Below, in pieces: positions 43,263-51,787 of a stretch of DNA of 64,000 nt (position 1 is the first letter of the stretch; each line of letters starts with the position of its first letter). The stretch is from Alphaproteobacteria bacterium (GTDB taxonomy: Bacteria > Pseudomonadota > Alphaproteobacteria > RF32 > CAG-239). Under the pieces are notes generated by a model. That model made no database searches, had not been told where the DNA came from, and saw only the letters and a list, made by a program, of their open reading frames with translations. The stretch spans positions 21,170 through 85,169 of the forward strand of contig SUUY01000005.1 in assembly GCA_015062285.1 (NCBI GenBank), given 5' to 3'. The position numbers and the translations under genes were made by a program.

Positions 43263-43664
43263 TTATTTTTTGCGTGCTCTTAAAAAGAGCCACGGCTGGA
43301 TGATTAATATCCTAAATGCCAGTATGGCATAAAGGATATACCACCATATTGGTTCAACATTGTACCAATCTGCTGTACCGTCTATGTAAAACCCGTAGGT
43401 TTCACCAAAAACGATACCGTATGATTTTGCTATCAGAAGCAACATTGCTCCCGATAGAATGTGAAATATCCACATTGCCCATCCGGGCTTTCTTTCTGAA
43501 GCAGAAAAACCTGCTTCAATGCCCATAACAATAGCAACCGCTATTGTTAATACTTCTAAACCGAATCCTGTCAATGCCGCCTCGGCTGACATCCAGGAAA
43601 CAACAAGAGCACAGATGGTCAGTCCGGCTATACCTGCAATTTTCTTTTCCTTTTCCATTTCCAT
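43263..43664 (-). CDS. Orphan small membrane protein (133 residues)
   Basis: No family is recognised. Four likely membrane helices: IAGLTICALVVSWMSAEAAL, LEVLTIAVAIVMGIEAGF, AMWIFHILSGAMLLLIAKSY and WWYILYAILAFRILIIQPWL, with a basic end (FLRARKK). The overall design (four short helices, no ribosome site, own promoter and terminator, G/C-richer codons) matches the orphan at 9859. Two in-frame ATGs stand at the start; I keep the first. Confidence 0.72.
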   Translation of the reverse strand: MEMEKEKKIAGIAGLTICALVVSWMSAEAALTGFGLEVLTIAVAIVMGIEAGFSASERKPGWAMWIFHILSGAMLLLIAKSYGIVFGETYGFYIDGTADWYNVEPIWWYILYAILAFRILIIQPWLFLRARKK

Positions 43665-43700
43665 TTTTTTCTAATTTGTTAATAATTTAATTATGATCTA

Positions 43701-43729
43701 AATATACCACAGAATTAAATGTGATTCAA
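43701..43729 (-). promoter_or_regulatory. Sigma-70 promoter of the 133-residue orphan gene
   Basis: TTGAAT and TATATT on the minus strand are separated by 17 nt. The leader contains ATTAACAAATTAGAAAAAA just before the ATG. Confidence 0.78.
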
Positions 43730-43764
43730 CAAAAAATTTCGCAATTTAGACAAAAAAATGCATT

Positions 43765-44295
43765 CTAATCGAAAACTTGTTCTACTAGTGCTGTGTATTC
43801 TTTATATTCTTGTGTGGTTCTAAGCTCGTCAAAACACTCAGCCAAACCTTTATAATACCAACCATGCAAAGATTTCTCTTTCACATTAAAACGCTCCCAC
43901 AGCAAATCTCCTATTTTGGCATAATCATTTGCCATTGAACGAATATTAGCCAGTTTGTCACCTAGTGCTACAATTTTTACATCTAAAGAATCATCTCGCA
44001 ATGTATTTAGGGTATGCGATTTTCTTTCCTGCCAGGTTTTGCTCTTATCCTCACTTTCGCCATTGACAATATCGGCAATTCTCACCCCAAACTCTCTCTT
44101 CACATCTTCATAGGTTACATCTGTATCTTCTATTGTATCATGCAAAACAGCGGCCACAATCAAATCTATATCATCGGTTAATCTGGCAACGATTGTTGCC
44201 GCTTCCAACGGGTGAAGAATAAAAGGAGTATCAGATCCCTTTCTTGTGGCCCCACAATGAGCTTTTGTTGCAAACTCAATTGCTTTATTTATCAT
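43765..44295 (-). CDS. HD-domain protein, small alarmone-hydrolase-like
   Basis: A 176-residue protein with the RelA/SpoT-type HD hydrolase order: AHCGATRKGSDTPFILHPLE (His), AAVLHDTIEDTDVTYED (HD pair), and VKIVALGDKLANIRSM (final Asp). There is no synthetase or TGS domain, so it would hydrolyse ppGpp or a related nucleotide (MESH1-like). Its leader ATTGGGGAGAATAAAACATG has the GGGGA type of ribosome site. Next to it lies a MazG-like gene. Confidence 0.85.
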   Translation of the reverse strand: MINKAIEFATKAHCGATRKGSDTPFILHPLEAATIVARLTDDIDLIVAAVLHDTIEDTDVTYEDVKREFGVRIADIVNGESEDKSKTWQERKSHTLNTLRDDSLDVKIVALGDKLANIRSMANDYAKIGDLLWERFNVKEKSLHGWYYKGLAECFDELRTTQEYKEYTALVEQVFD

Positions 44296-44316
44296 GTTTT
44301 ATTCTCCCCAATACAA

Positions 44317-44613
44317 CTATTTTTGCTGATTAGCTTTTAATTCTGCCATTCTGGAAGCAAAACGACGCAATTTAAAATCACGATGCTCTTCCACCGCATC
44401 AAAAATTCCGTATATGCTTTTAATTTGGGCTATTGTAATTTCTACATCAGCGATTTCATCAGCAATATTTTCAACATTCCCTCGCCCTCTAAGCTCCTTG
44501 CACAATTCTTTGGTAAGTTCTGACATTTCTTCAATAACCATAATTTTTTGTGACGTATCGCCAAAAAATTCTATTGCTTCCTTATATATTTTATTTTCTT
44601 CTTCTTTTTTCAT
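44317..44613 (-). CDS. MazG-like nucleotide pyrophosphohydrolase
   Basis: A 98-residue helical protein with the MazG/all-alpha NTP-PPase motif: EEMSELTKELCKELRG (ExxE) and IADEIADVEITIAQIK (ExxD). It would hydrolyse NTPs or dNTPs to monophosphates. The ATG at 44613 overlaps the stop of the upstream gene (ATGTGA region) and follows GGAGG by 7 nt. The order 44613-45065, MazG-like, HD suggests one three-gene nucleotide-handling operon. Confidence 0.8.
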   Translation of the reverse strand: MKKEEENKIYKEAIEFFGDTSQKIMVIEEMSELTKELCKELRGRGNVENIADEIADVEITIAQIKSIYGIFDAVEEHRDFKLRRFASRMAELKANQQK

Positions 44614-45065
44614 CACATTTCCTCCTTTGTTTTTGTTTGCAAAAATTTCTTTGCAAATTCATTTTTATCAATACCGTTTATGGTTATGATATTTTCATTT
44701 GCCAAAATATTTGGCAATTCCACCCGACAAAAAACACTCCTCGGATCGGCTCCGTCAACAAAAGCACGAACATTTCCTTTTGCGTTTTTAATCATTCTTT
44801 CCGATGCCACGCTCCACACTTCTGCCACCATATCTTTATTCAAAGAAATATTAGCACAAGCAAAACCAAGCTCCACCAGTTTTTTTCCACACGGTGTATT
44901 TTCAATAGTTTTTGATTCCTTATTTTCATTTACAAAAGCAAAAGCTTTGTCACGATTTTCTTTTGTTGGCAAAAAACTTATACTATACAACACCAAACCA
45001 TTTTTTGGCGTAGAAACATCAAATGTTTTGGCAATTATCATTGCCTCATCAAACAGCTTGTTCAT
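44613..45065 (-). CDS. Hypothetical protein heading the MazG/HD operon
   Basis: A 150-residue soluble alpha/beta protein; the family is not recognised. Visible features: AKTFDVSTPKNGLVLYSISF, KKLVELGFACANISLNKDMV and RAFVDGADPRSVFCRVELPN. Three of its Cys are C59 (TPCGKK), the Cys in FACAN and that in VFCRV. It overlaps the MazG-like gene at its 3' end, so joint expression is likely. GAAGAG lies about 10 nt before the ATG. Confidence 0.65.
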   Translation of the reverse strand: MNKLFDEAMIIAKTFDVSTPKNGLVLYSISFLPTKENRDKAFAFVNENKESKTIENTPCGKKLVELGFACANISLNKDMVAEVWSVASERMIKNAKGNVRAFVDGADPRSVFCRVELPNILANENIITINGIDKNEFAKKFLQTKTKEEM

Positions 45066-45138
45066 GATTAAAATACTCTTCTTTTACATGACCCATATAT
45101 ATTATGGCATACCCAAACGGATTAAACTTGTCAATATC

Positions 45139-45167
45139 TTGACATTATTTTACCCCATATATAATAT
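45139..45167 (+). promoter_or_regulatory. Sigma-70 promoter of the Y-family polymerase gene
   Basis: A perfect -35 TTGACA and TAATAT are separated by 17 nt, about 30 nt before the ATG at 45196. No LexA-type palindrome was obvious around it. Confidence 0.82.
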
Positions 45168-45195
45168 AGAACAAAACAAGAACCACGAGAAATTC

Positions 45196-46356
45196 ATGAA
45201 ACAACGAATTATAGCTTTAATTGACTGCGATTCATTTTTTGTATCTTGCGAAAGAGTAGATAATCCTGATTTGCAAGACAAAGCCGTATGCGTTATGACC
45301 GGAGAAGGCAACAAAGGAATTGTCGTATCCAGATCTCGAGAAGCCAAATCCCTCGGTATTAAAATGGGTGCTCCATATTTTCAGGTTTCCAAAACCCACC
45401 CGCAAGCTATATATGTTCCTTCACATCACCATCGCTATTCTGAAATTTCTCGTCATGTGATGAGCATCATAAAAACATTTAGCCCCGACGTTGAAGAAGT
45501 TTCGATTGACGAAGCATATGTAGATCTTACCGGTCTCAACAAAGTATATAAAATGCCATATACAGACCTAGTAAAAAAAATACGCCAAACAATTTTAGAT
45601 CAAGCACATATACCTGTATCAATCGGGCTTAGCTGTTCTAAAACATTAGCCAAACTCGCCAGCGACAAAGCAAAAAACACCAACGGAATTTTTGTTATCC
45701 GGCCTGACAAAATCTCTCAAACCATCGGTCTCGAAAACATAGAAAACATATGCGGTATTGGCCACCAAAGCTCCAAAACATTAAAATTCAACGGCATATT
45801 TACCGTGCAAGATTTTTTGAACAAAGACAACTATTGGATAAAGCAAACTTTAGGTATTCATGGTCTAAATCTCAAAATGGAACTCCAAGGAACAGCAACA
45901 TCACTTGTTGACGCCTCCCCCAAAGCTCCTCAGTCTATTCAAGATACCAAATCTTTTGAAGACTTTACCGATAGTTTGCCATTTTTGCATTCTCAGCTCC
46001 AATATCATGTTCACCGAGCATCAGGCAAACTACGCAAATGGAACGGTTTTTGTGAAGAGGTAGGCATAATTTTAAGATACAAAGATTTTACTACCACTAC
46101 GCTTTACAGCAAAATAAGTCCCGCAACTAATTCAGACTTTACCATAAAAAATATTGCATCGGATCTGCTAAATCGCTTATATCGTCCCAAGATGCTATAC
46201 CGCAGCCTTGGCATAGAACTAAAAAAACTTTCCTACAATCAAAATACTCAACAATCATTTTTTGATTGCCTACAACAAAATGACGATAAACTATCTCGTG
46301 TAATTGACAGTTTGGAACAAAAATTCGGCAAAGATATCATCAAAATCGGCATCTGA
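45196..46356 (+). CDS. Y-family DNA polymerase (DinB/UmuC type)
   Basis: A 386-residue translesion polymerase. Palm acidic residues: IALIDCDSFFVSCERV and VEEVSIDEAYVDLTGL; a fingers-region GIVVSRSREAKSLGIKMGAP; thumb helix-hairpin-helix near ENICGIGHQSSKTLKF; C-terminal little-finger domain. A terminal QQSFFD resembles a sliding-clamp-binding peptide. The start at 45196 follows GAGAA; the frame upstream is only shadow of the opposite gene. Could be dinB or a umuC-like gene; no umuD is near. Confidence 0.92.
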   Translation: MKQRIIALIDCDSFFVSCERVDNPDLQDKAVCVMTGEGNKGIVVSRSREAKSLGIKMGAPYFQVSKTHPQAIYVPSHHHRYSEISRHVMSIIKTFSPDVEEVSIDEAYVDLTGLNKVYKMPYTDLVKKIRQTILDQAHIPVSIGLSCSKTLAKLASDKAKNTNGIFVIRPDKISQTIGLENIENICGIGHQSSKTLKFNGIFTVQDFLNKDNYWIKQTLGIHGLNLKMELQGTATSLVDASPKAPQSIQDTKSFEDFTDSLPFLHSQLQYHVHRASGKLRKWNGFCEEVGIILRYKDFTTTTLYSKISPATNSDFTIKNIASDLLNRLYRPKMLYRSLGIELKKLSYNQNTQQSFFDCLQQNDDKLSRVIDSLEQKFGKDIIKIGI

Positions 46357-46441
46357 TTCCAACAAAACCCAAAACTAGTTTCAATTAATTCTTTACAACT
46401 AACAAACCATATGGTAAAATTATATATAAGAGGTGAGCGAT

Positions 46442-47407
46442 ATGATAAAATTAAGATATATAACCATGCTTGTATGCGCTTTTGTGCTTGCTGAAACCAC
46501 ACACGCAAAAATGTGGTATCTTCCTGATTATCAAGGCGCATCATTAAAACGTAAAAACATTCATAGTGGAAGTTCCTCTAATCTTCAAAATGGCATCAGA
46601 TTTAAGTGTAATAATTATGGCCTCAAAGCTCTGAGTGATATTGGTTCGGAATTTGAATGCATTAACACCATATCTGCTCCGGAAGGATGTTGTGCTGCAT
46701 GGCAATGCAAAAAAAGCATATATCCATACTCCAGCGCCAATTGCGCCCAAGATGGTCAAATCCTTGGTGGAGAATCGTGTAATGGTCCCAACGGGACTGT
46801 TTTTTACCAAAATTGTCTATGCGACAAATCCATTTATAAATACAACTCATCTAATTGCCAAGGGCAATTGGCAGGTAATTCTTGTTATGATAACGAAGAA
46901 TATTATAGCGAATGCATAACCGATGCTTGCCAGATCCAAGCAAATATTGCCCAACATATAAGTTGCGGAAATTTCCAGTGCAAAACCACTCACTCGCAAT
47001 GTAGTACTATTTGTACAGAATGCTACAGTGACTACTGCTCTCCGTTAATTGATAGCGGAAGTTGCAAAAATTGTGACATTTGCCAAACCTATGCTTCAAA
47101 TTGCGATAGTTGTTGCATAGAATGCGGAACTTGTTCTTTCACCGGCTATACTTTAGATAATTGTCCGGCAAATACTCTATGCACCCCAAAAACTTGTGGA
47201 GGCACAACCAAATACATGGCCACCGGATGTAGCGCCAACTACACTGACTATAACAGCCAATGGTGCAAATCCGGCTCGCCGATATCACCTGTTACCGATT
47301 GTGCTACTTTGGGCTACAGTTCATCAGTTACCTCGTGTTCCGGTGATTATGTCAAATTGTCTTGTCCGTTCAACAAAAGCTATGCAGTTTGTGTCCAAAG
47401 CATGTAA
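46442..47407 (+). CDS. Secreted cysteine-rich protein 1
   Basis: A 321-residue protein: signal peptide IKLRYITMLVCAFVLAETTHA then about 45 Cys. Repeated small modules are visible, including CCAAWQCKKSIYPYSSANC, KSIYKYNSSNCQGQLAGNSC, CSFTGYTLDNCPANTLC (module A) and DCATLGYSSSVTSC with KLSCPFNKSYAVC (module B). The rest is Cys-dense (CNCDSCC-like spacing), so heavy disulfide bonding or metal binding is likely. AGAGGT precedes the ATG at 46442. A second member follows 29 nt later. Confidence 0.78.
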   Translation: MIKLRYITMLVCAFVLAETTHAKMWYLPDYQGASLKRKNIHSGSSSNLQNGIRFKCNNYGLKALSDIGSEFECINTISAPEGCCAAWQCKKSIYPYSSANCAQDGQILGGESCNGPNGTVFYQNCLCDKSIYKYNSSNCQGQLAGNSCYDNEEYYSECITDACQIQANIAQHISCGNFQCKTTHSQCSTICTECYSDYCSPLIDSGSCKNCDICQTYASNCDSCCIECGTCSFTGYTLDNCPANTLCTPKTCGGTTKYMATGCSANYTDYNSQWCKSGSPISPVTDCATLGYSSSVTSCSGDYVKLSCPFNKSYAVCVQSM

Positions 47408-47436
47408 CTACTAGACTTGATTTTAGGAGTAATGAT

Positions 47437-48135
47437 ATGAAAAAAAATCTGCTATATTTATCTACCTCAACTGCATTGCTGCTCCCCAATATGGCAAATG
47501 CAGAAATTACATGTTCTGAAGCAGATTGCTCTGCTCTGGGTTATTCTACTACCATTGACTCATCATGCCAAACTGCAATAAAATGCCCGTTTGATACAAA
47601 CTACCAATTTTGTGTTTGCAAAAACCCATGTGAGGGATATACCATTCCATCTGCAGCCGCTAGTAGTATGACAAGCACATATGTGCTTGAATCTTGTGTA
47701 GACTGCAAAGGAGTCAACATGAACAAAATTGTTGGGTACAAAGATATATGCGGATATAACGGAGCCGAAAAAGCAATTCCCAGTGGGCAAAAATGCGAAG
47801 AACTCGTTTTAACGGACCAATATAATGGCAGTACAACTACTTGCTACGATCACTGCGAAGATCAGTGTGATTATACCGGATATGAGCTTGCTGCTTGCCC
47901 AACCAACAGCATTTGCACCAGCTATTATTGCGATGGAGTAACAAGGTACCATTTTGAATATTGCGAGCAAGGCTATTACTACGACCAAGACGCGTCTGAA
48001 TGTGTTTCAGAAGGAACAGGTAGTGGAACAGGTAGTGGAACAGAAAATTGCACCTTTTCTCAGGCTTGTTATAATTCTTGCATGGAAGAAAATAATGCAA
48101 CTTCGTCAGATTGTTATTCAAACTGTTGTCTCTAA
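47437..48135 (+). CDS. Secreted cysteine-rich protein 2
   Basis: A 232-residue paralogue with a signal peptide (KKNLLYLSTSTALLLPNMANA). The modules appear in the opposite order from protein 1: module B first (DCSALGYSTTIDSSC, IKCPFDTNYQFC), module A near the end (CDYTGYELAACPTNSIC and RYHFEYC). A GTGSGTGSGT linker then leads to a Cys-rich tail (CYNSCMEE, SDCYSNCC). TTTAGGAG precedes the ATG. Probably an exported, disulfide-linked surface or periplasmic protein. Confidence 0.78.
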   Translation: MKKNLLYLSTSTALLLPNMANAEITCSEADCSALGYSTTIDSSCQTAIKCPFDTNYQFCVCKNPCEGYTIPSAAASSMTSTYVLESCVDCKGVNMNKIVGYKDICGYNGAEKAIPSGQKCEELVLTDQYNGSTTTCYDHCEDQCDYTGYELAACPTNSICTSYYCDGVTRYHFEYCEQGYYYDQDASECVSEGTGSGTGSGTENCTFSQACYNSCMEENNATSSDCYSNCCL

Positions 48136-48157
48136 TAATTGGCTGCTCAGATTATAA

Positions 48158-48880
48158 ATGCCAAAATTAGAAGACCATATAACCAGACACCAAACATTGC
48201 ATAAAAATGTTTTTAATAGTGTGGGGTATGTTCCTTCATCACTATGTGGCTTACTAAACCAAATTGCCGAACATTGGCAACACAATGTTCTAAAGATGTT
48301 TCCTAAATTCACTTGTCAAGATGTAATTATATATGGTGATTTTGCCGGATATCTTTATAATACATATAGTGAAATGTACTTGGGAATGGTCGGCAACTTT
48401 ACTCCTAACGAAACTTTGTTTTTAGATGAGATTAATCGTGTTCTTGTTGCAAATGAGTTAAAATACACTTTTTTAGGCCACCCTGTTCATTGTCACTTTA
48501 TTGCTTCTATTCCTCCAGAGCTTTCTTGCTATTCTATCATCCAAAAAAAGTGGATTAACTATCCGCAAATAAAAGAAATAGACTTGCTTACACTTAAAAA
48601 AAATTTCACAAAATATAAAAATAAAATTTCAACATATATTAAAAATCTTGAAAAGCATGATAACAACATGTTAACCGTTAATAGTTGTGCCAAACTGCAA
48701 AAATATCTATTTTCGTTGGAAACAAAAGCCCAAAATTTACTAGTTCATTCAGATGAACACGAATATAATCAAGAATATTTATTCTGGAGAACTTACCGAA
48801 ACATGCAAATATTGCAAAAAGATTATGATTATCTAATGAATTCATATGAATATAACTATAACATGGAACAAATAAAATAA
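48158..48880 (+). CDS. Nucleotidyltransferase-fold paralogue A (catalytic residues missing)
   Basis: A 240-residue protein of the same family as its three neighbours. The fold landmark is DVIIYGDFAGYLYNTYSEMY, where the GS and DxD residues of active members read GD and SEM, so it is probably non-catalytic. It shares FLGHPVHCHFIASIPPE and CYSIIQKKWI with A' at 50402. The C-terminal 100 residues are helical. No strong ribosome site is seen. It lies 22 nt after cysteine-rich protein 2 and 10 nt before the B paralogue. Confidence 0.65.
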   Translation: MPKLEDHITRHQTLHKNVFNSVGYVPSSLCGLLNQIAEHWQHNVLKMFPKFTCQDVIIYGDFAGYLYNTYSEMYLGMVGNFTPNETLFLDEINRVLVANELKYTFLGHPVHCHFIASIPPELSCYSIIQKKWINYPQIKEIDLLTLKKNFTKYKNKISTYIKNLEKHDNNMLTVNSCAKLQKYLFSLETKAQNLLVHSDEHEYNQEYLFWRTYRNMQILQKDYDYLMNSYEYNYNMEQIK

Positions 48881-48890
48881 AGAAAATATT

Positions 48891-49643
48891 ATGCAAATAG
48901 ATCCTAACACATTAAAACAATATGCTCAAACCTTACTAACCCTGCAAGAACATCTGCCTCCTTTTATATTTTCACCAAAAGGAAAAATGCACGATGACGT
49001 TCGCAAAAAAATTACGCTTCTTGCCAATCGCCTCTTCAACGACGTTTTGGCCAACTACAAAAATATATATATAAAAGATATAATATTATGCGGATCTTTA
49101 GCATCATATATGTGGAATGAAAACTCTGATATCGATATAAAAATAATAACATCATGTAATTGGAACAAATTTTTCTTAAAAGATATAGACTGTGCATGGA
49201 CATTTGCTATACGAGCAAATAACGCTTGGCGTGCCAAAACTAATATGCCAAAAATAAATGGAAAAAATGTTGATATAAACTTTTCTTTTGCCATACAAAA
49301 CAACACACCTGGTATATATTCTGTATTGAAAAACAAATGGATTATTACTCCTTCTCCCTATCAAACCCAAGATATCGACATTGAAAAGCTTTGTGATGCA
49401 ACAATGCAACGTATCGATACCATTCAAAACAAAATTGACACTCTTTGCACCGGCTCGATACAAAACCTTGAACAAATTCAAGACCTATACTATAAAGTTG
49501 TTAACGACCAATTTAGTAGCTTTTTTGAATTTCTGATATTTAAACTCTTAAAAAAGTTTTATAATCCTAAGAATATCCTTTCATTTTACAAACAAGCAAC
49601 AACTTCCAGACTTTCTATTCAGTCAAAAATCAGTAGTACGTAA
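48891..49643 (+). CDS. Nucleotidyltransferase-fold protein B
   Basis: A 250-residue protein with an intact NTase-type motif: DIILCGSLASYMWNENSDID (GS then DxD) followed by VDINFSF (third Asp). YSVLKNKWI is shared with the others. The family transfers nucleotides to proteins, RNA or small molecules; the substrate is unknown. Its C-terminal half is helical, a HEPN- or PAP-like helical extension is possible but not shown. It ends 12 nt before the convergent B' gene. Confidence 0.7.
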   Translation: MQIDPNTLKQYAQTLLTLQEHLPPFIFSPKGKMHDDVRKKITLLANRLFNDVLANYKNIYIKDIILCGSLASYMWNENSDIDIKIITSCNWNKFFLKDIDCAWTFAIRANNAWRAKTNMPKINGKNVDINFSFAIQNNTPGIYSVLKNKWIITPSPYQTQDIDIEKLCDATMQRIDTIQNKIDTLCTGSIQNLEQIQDLYYKVVNDQFSSFFEFLIFKLLKKFYNPKNILSFYKQATTSRLSIQSKISST

Positions 49644-49655
49644 ACAAATATCCCC

Positions 49656-50408
49656 CTAGAAGGATAAAAACTTTACTTTTTCTTTTTTCCAGTGATTTTT
49701 AAATTTGCGGTACCGTTCATCATAACAGACCAATTTATTTATAAAAAAAGAACCAGGATATCTTTTCATATTTAAAACTGAATCCCAATAACGACTTGCT
49801 TCTTCAATATCTTCAAGATCATAACCGCCATTAATCTTTTCAAACTTATCACCTTGAGTATTTTCCAGATCCAAAATCAGTTTTTTTGCTTTTGCCAAAA
49901 CTTTTTCTTTATCTGCTTTTCCCCAAAAATATGTGTTTGCCTCTATCAACCACTTATTTTGCAAAATTGAATATGTTTGTTGAAAATCATAAGGTTGAAA
50001 TATTACTCCAATATCAACAAACCTACCTTCTAATTCAAAAGATATCTTTCTGCTATAAATAGCTTTCACACATCTAGAAATAAAAGCACGCTTATCACCT
50101 CCTTTTTTTGCATCCCAAAGCGGACAAGCATCATAATTAACAATAAGCTTAACATCAAGATCAGAAAATTCGTGCCAAATATAACTAGCTGAAGAACCTT
50201 GTAAAACAATATCTGCTACCTCTATCCCCGGTAATTTATCTAAGCACCATGTTTTTAAGACATTGGCTCGAAACAATAATTCATCTCGCACCTTCGGTAG
50301 CATTTTATTATCAGAATCAAAAATTCTGGGATCAAGAGTTGAACGCGGATTAAGTAACCATTCCGCATTTTCTTCCATGGTCATATTTTTAGGACTTTTT
50401 GTCAGCAT
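49656..50408 (-). CDS. Nucleotidyltransferase-fold protein B'
   Basis: A 250-residue paralogue of B. DIVLQGSSASYIWHEFSDLD (GS and DxD intact) and FVDIGVIF (third Asp) are present, and YSILQNKWLI is shared. KKLILDLENTQGDKFEKING begins its helical end. It is transcribed toward B, so B/B' are convergent. The start overlaps the end of A' by 7 nt (TTAGGAAA lies upstream), indicating coupling with A'. Confidence 0.7.
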   Translation of the reverse strand: MLTKSPKNMTMEENAEWLLNPRSTLDPRIFDSDNKMLPKVRDELLFRANVLKTWCLDKLPGIEVADIVLQGSSASYIWHEFSDLDVKLIVNYDACPLWDAKKGGDKRAFISRCVKAIYSRKISFELEGRFVDIGVIFQPYDFQQTYSILQNKWLIEANTYFWGKADKEKVLAKAKKLILDLENTQGDKFEKINGGYDLEDIEEASRYWDSVLNMKRYPGSFFINKLVCYDERYRKFKNHWKKEKVKFLSF

Positions 50409-51139
50409 TTTCCTAACCTGTTTACATTGTAATTAATAGAATCTGATAAATAAGAATTAAAATACATACATCCCTCAATTTCTTTAAATGTCCTAAACAA
50501 CATATAATCAATACTACATTCATGGTCAGGATCACGCAACCACGCTTCATTTGATTTTTTTTCAAGATCATTCAAAAAAGCCTCAAAAAGCTTGCAACTC
50601 TCTATGGTTAAAAGTCCATTTTTGTGCTTAGGCAAATTTTCTACATATTCATGTATATACCTTTGATACATGTTAAATTTAGGCACAAAATCATCAACTT
50701 TTATAAGATTATCACGTTTTTCAGGTTTCTCTATCCAACTGTTTTTAATAATAGAATATGACGGAATACCTTCCGGAATTGATGTTAAAAAACTACAATG
50801 GATAGGGTGACCGATAAAACCATATGGGATTTCTGTAGCCATAAGTGTTTGGTTTATCATATCCAAATAAGGAATGCATCTTTCCGGAACAGACACTACC
50901 ACACCTATCGAAAAATCATTAAATGAACTATATGTATAGCTTATTATGTCACCGAATATAATAAAATCTTTCAACTGAAAATCCGGAAACATACTATAGG
51001 CATTATTCCACCAATAATTAGCAACCTTCATAGCTCCATCTCTAACGGGAGAATATAAACATCCATCATCATCAAAAATAATGGGATTTAGCTTATCTGA
51101 ATATCTGATATGATCATTAAAATCAACTTGCACAGTCAT
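50402..51139 (-). CDS. Nucleotidyltransferase-fold paralogue A' (catalytic residues missing)
   Basis: A 245-residue paralogue of A. DFIIFGDIISYTYSSFNDFS takes the place of the active-site strand; GS and DxD are lost. FIGHPIHCSFLTSIPEG and SYSIIKNSWIEKPE match A. It is upstream of B' in the same operon, mirroring A then B on the other strand. Likely a pseudoenzyme partner of the active paralogue; that role is inference. Confidence 0.65.
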   Translation of the reverse strand: MTVQVDFNDHIRYSDKLNPIIFDDDGCLYSPVRDGAMKVANYWWNNAYSMFPDFQLKDFIIFGDIISYTYSSFNDFSIGVVVSVPERCIPYLDMINQTLMATEIPYGFIGHPIHCSFLTSIPEGIPSYSIIKNSWIEKPEKRDNLIKVDDFVPKFNMYQRYIHEYVENLPKHKNGLLTIESCKLFEAFLNDLEKKSNEAWLRDPDHECSIDYMLFRTFKEIEGCMYFNSYLSDSINYNVNRLGKC

Positions 51140-51218
51140 CTACCTGTTTAATTTACACGATATATTGATACTATAACACCGATAATGGCTTTTCAAGATT
51201 TATTTAAGAATAACTATT

Positions 51219-51773
51219 TTACAGCTTATCTATCTCAGCTTTTGCTCGTCCTAAAACATCTTCTTGATCCAAACCGGAATCAAGACCTTCCGCTTTTATT
51301 AATATTACATCTTTAATACCATAAAATGTTTTGCATAGCATTTTAATATATTCATAGCCAAAGTCATCGCCACCAAAACCACCTTTTGTTGTAACATAGT
51401 ACAACTTCTTGGCTCTGCACAATGATTCAATCTCACCTTTTGCCGAATAATCAAAAACCAATCTCAAAACATTTATATGCTCAACAAAAATCTTTAGCAA
51501 AGAACAAAAAGACAAATCCCAATAAGGAGCTGCAATTACAATTTCATCAGCCTTAGCAAACTCTTTTGCATAGTCAAACATCGGATCATCAAAATTACCC
51601 TGCCTTATAAAAGTATCTCTTTTCTGTAAATATTCTTCATCAATATAACTTATTTTAGAATTTGCCAAACCAATCTCTTTATAATCTTTGCCGATTTTAT
51701 TCAGCAAATATTTTGCCAAACTTCTAGTTCTAGACTCTTTTCTGATACAAGCATCAATATATAAAAGAACCAT
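51219..51773 (-). CDS. NAD(P)H-dependent flavin oxidoreductase (azoreductase-like)
   Basis: A 184-residue flavodoxin-fold protein: LYIDACIRKESRTRSLAKYL for the phosphate loop, EFAKADEIVIAAPYWDLSFC (flavin-contact strand), KLYYVTTKGGFGGDDFGYEY. It resembles FMN-dependent NADH-azoreductases, which reduce quinones or azo compounds. AGGAGAT precedes the ATG. It lies 14 nt downstream of guaC. Confidence 0.85.
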   Translation of the reverse strand: MVLLYIDACIRKESRTRSLAKYLLNKIGKDYKEIGLANSKISYIDEEYLQKRDTFIRQGNFDDPMFDYAKEFAKADEIVIAAPYWDLSFCSLLKIFVEHINVLRLVFDYSAKGEIESLCRAKKLYYVTTKGGFGGDDFGYEYIKMLCKTFYGIKDVILIKAEGLDSGLDQEDVLGRAKAEIDKL

Positions 51774-51787
51774 TTTATCTCCTTGGT

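Noticed and set aside
44680..45195. Long N-terminal extension of the Y-family polymerase frame
   Set aside because: It is antisense to the 44613-45065 gene; the polymerase fold begins at 45196, just after a consensus promoter.
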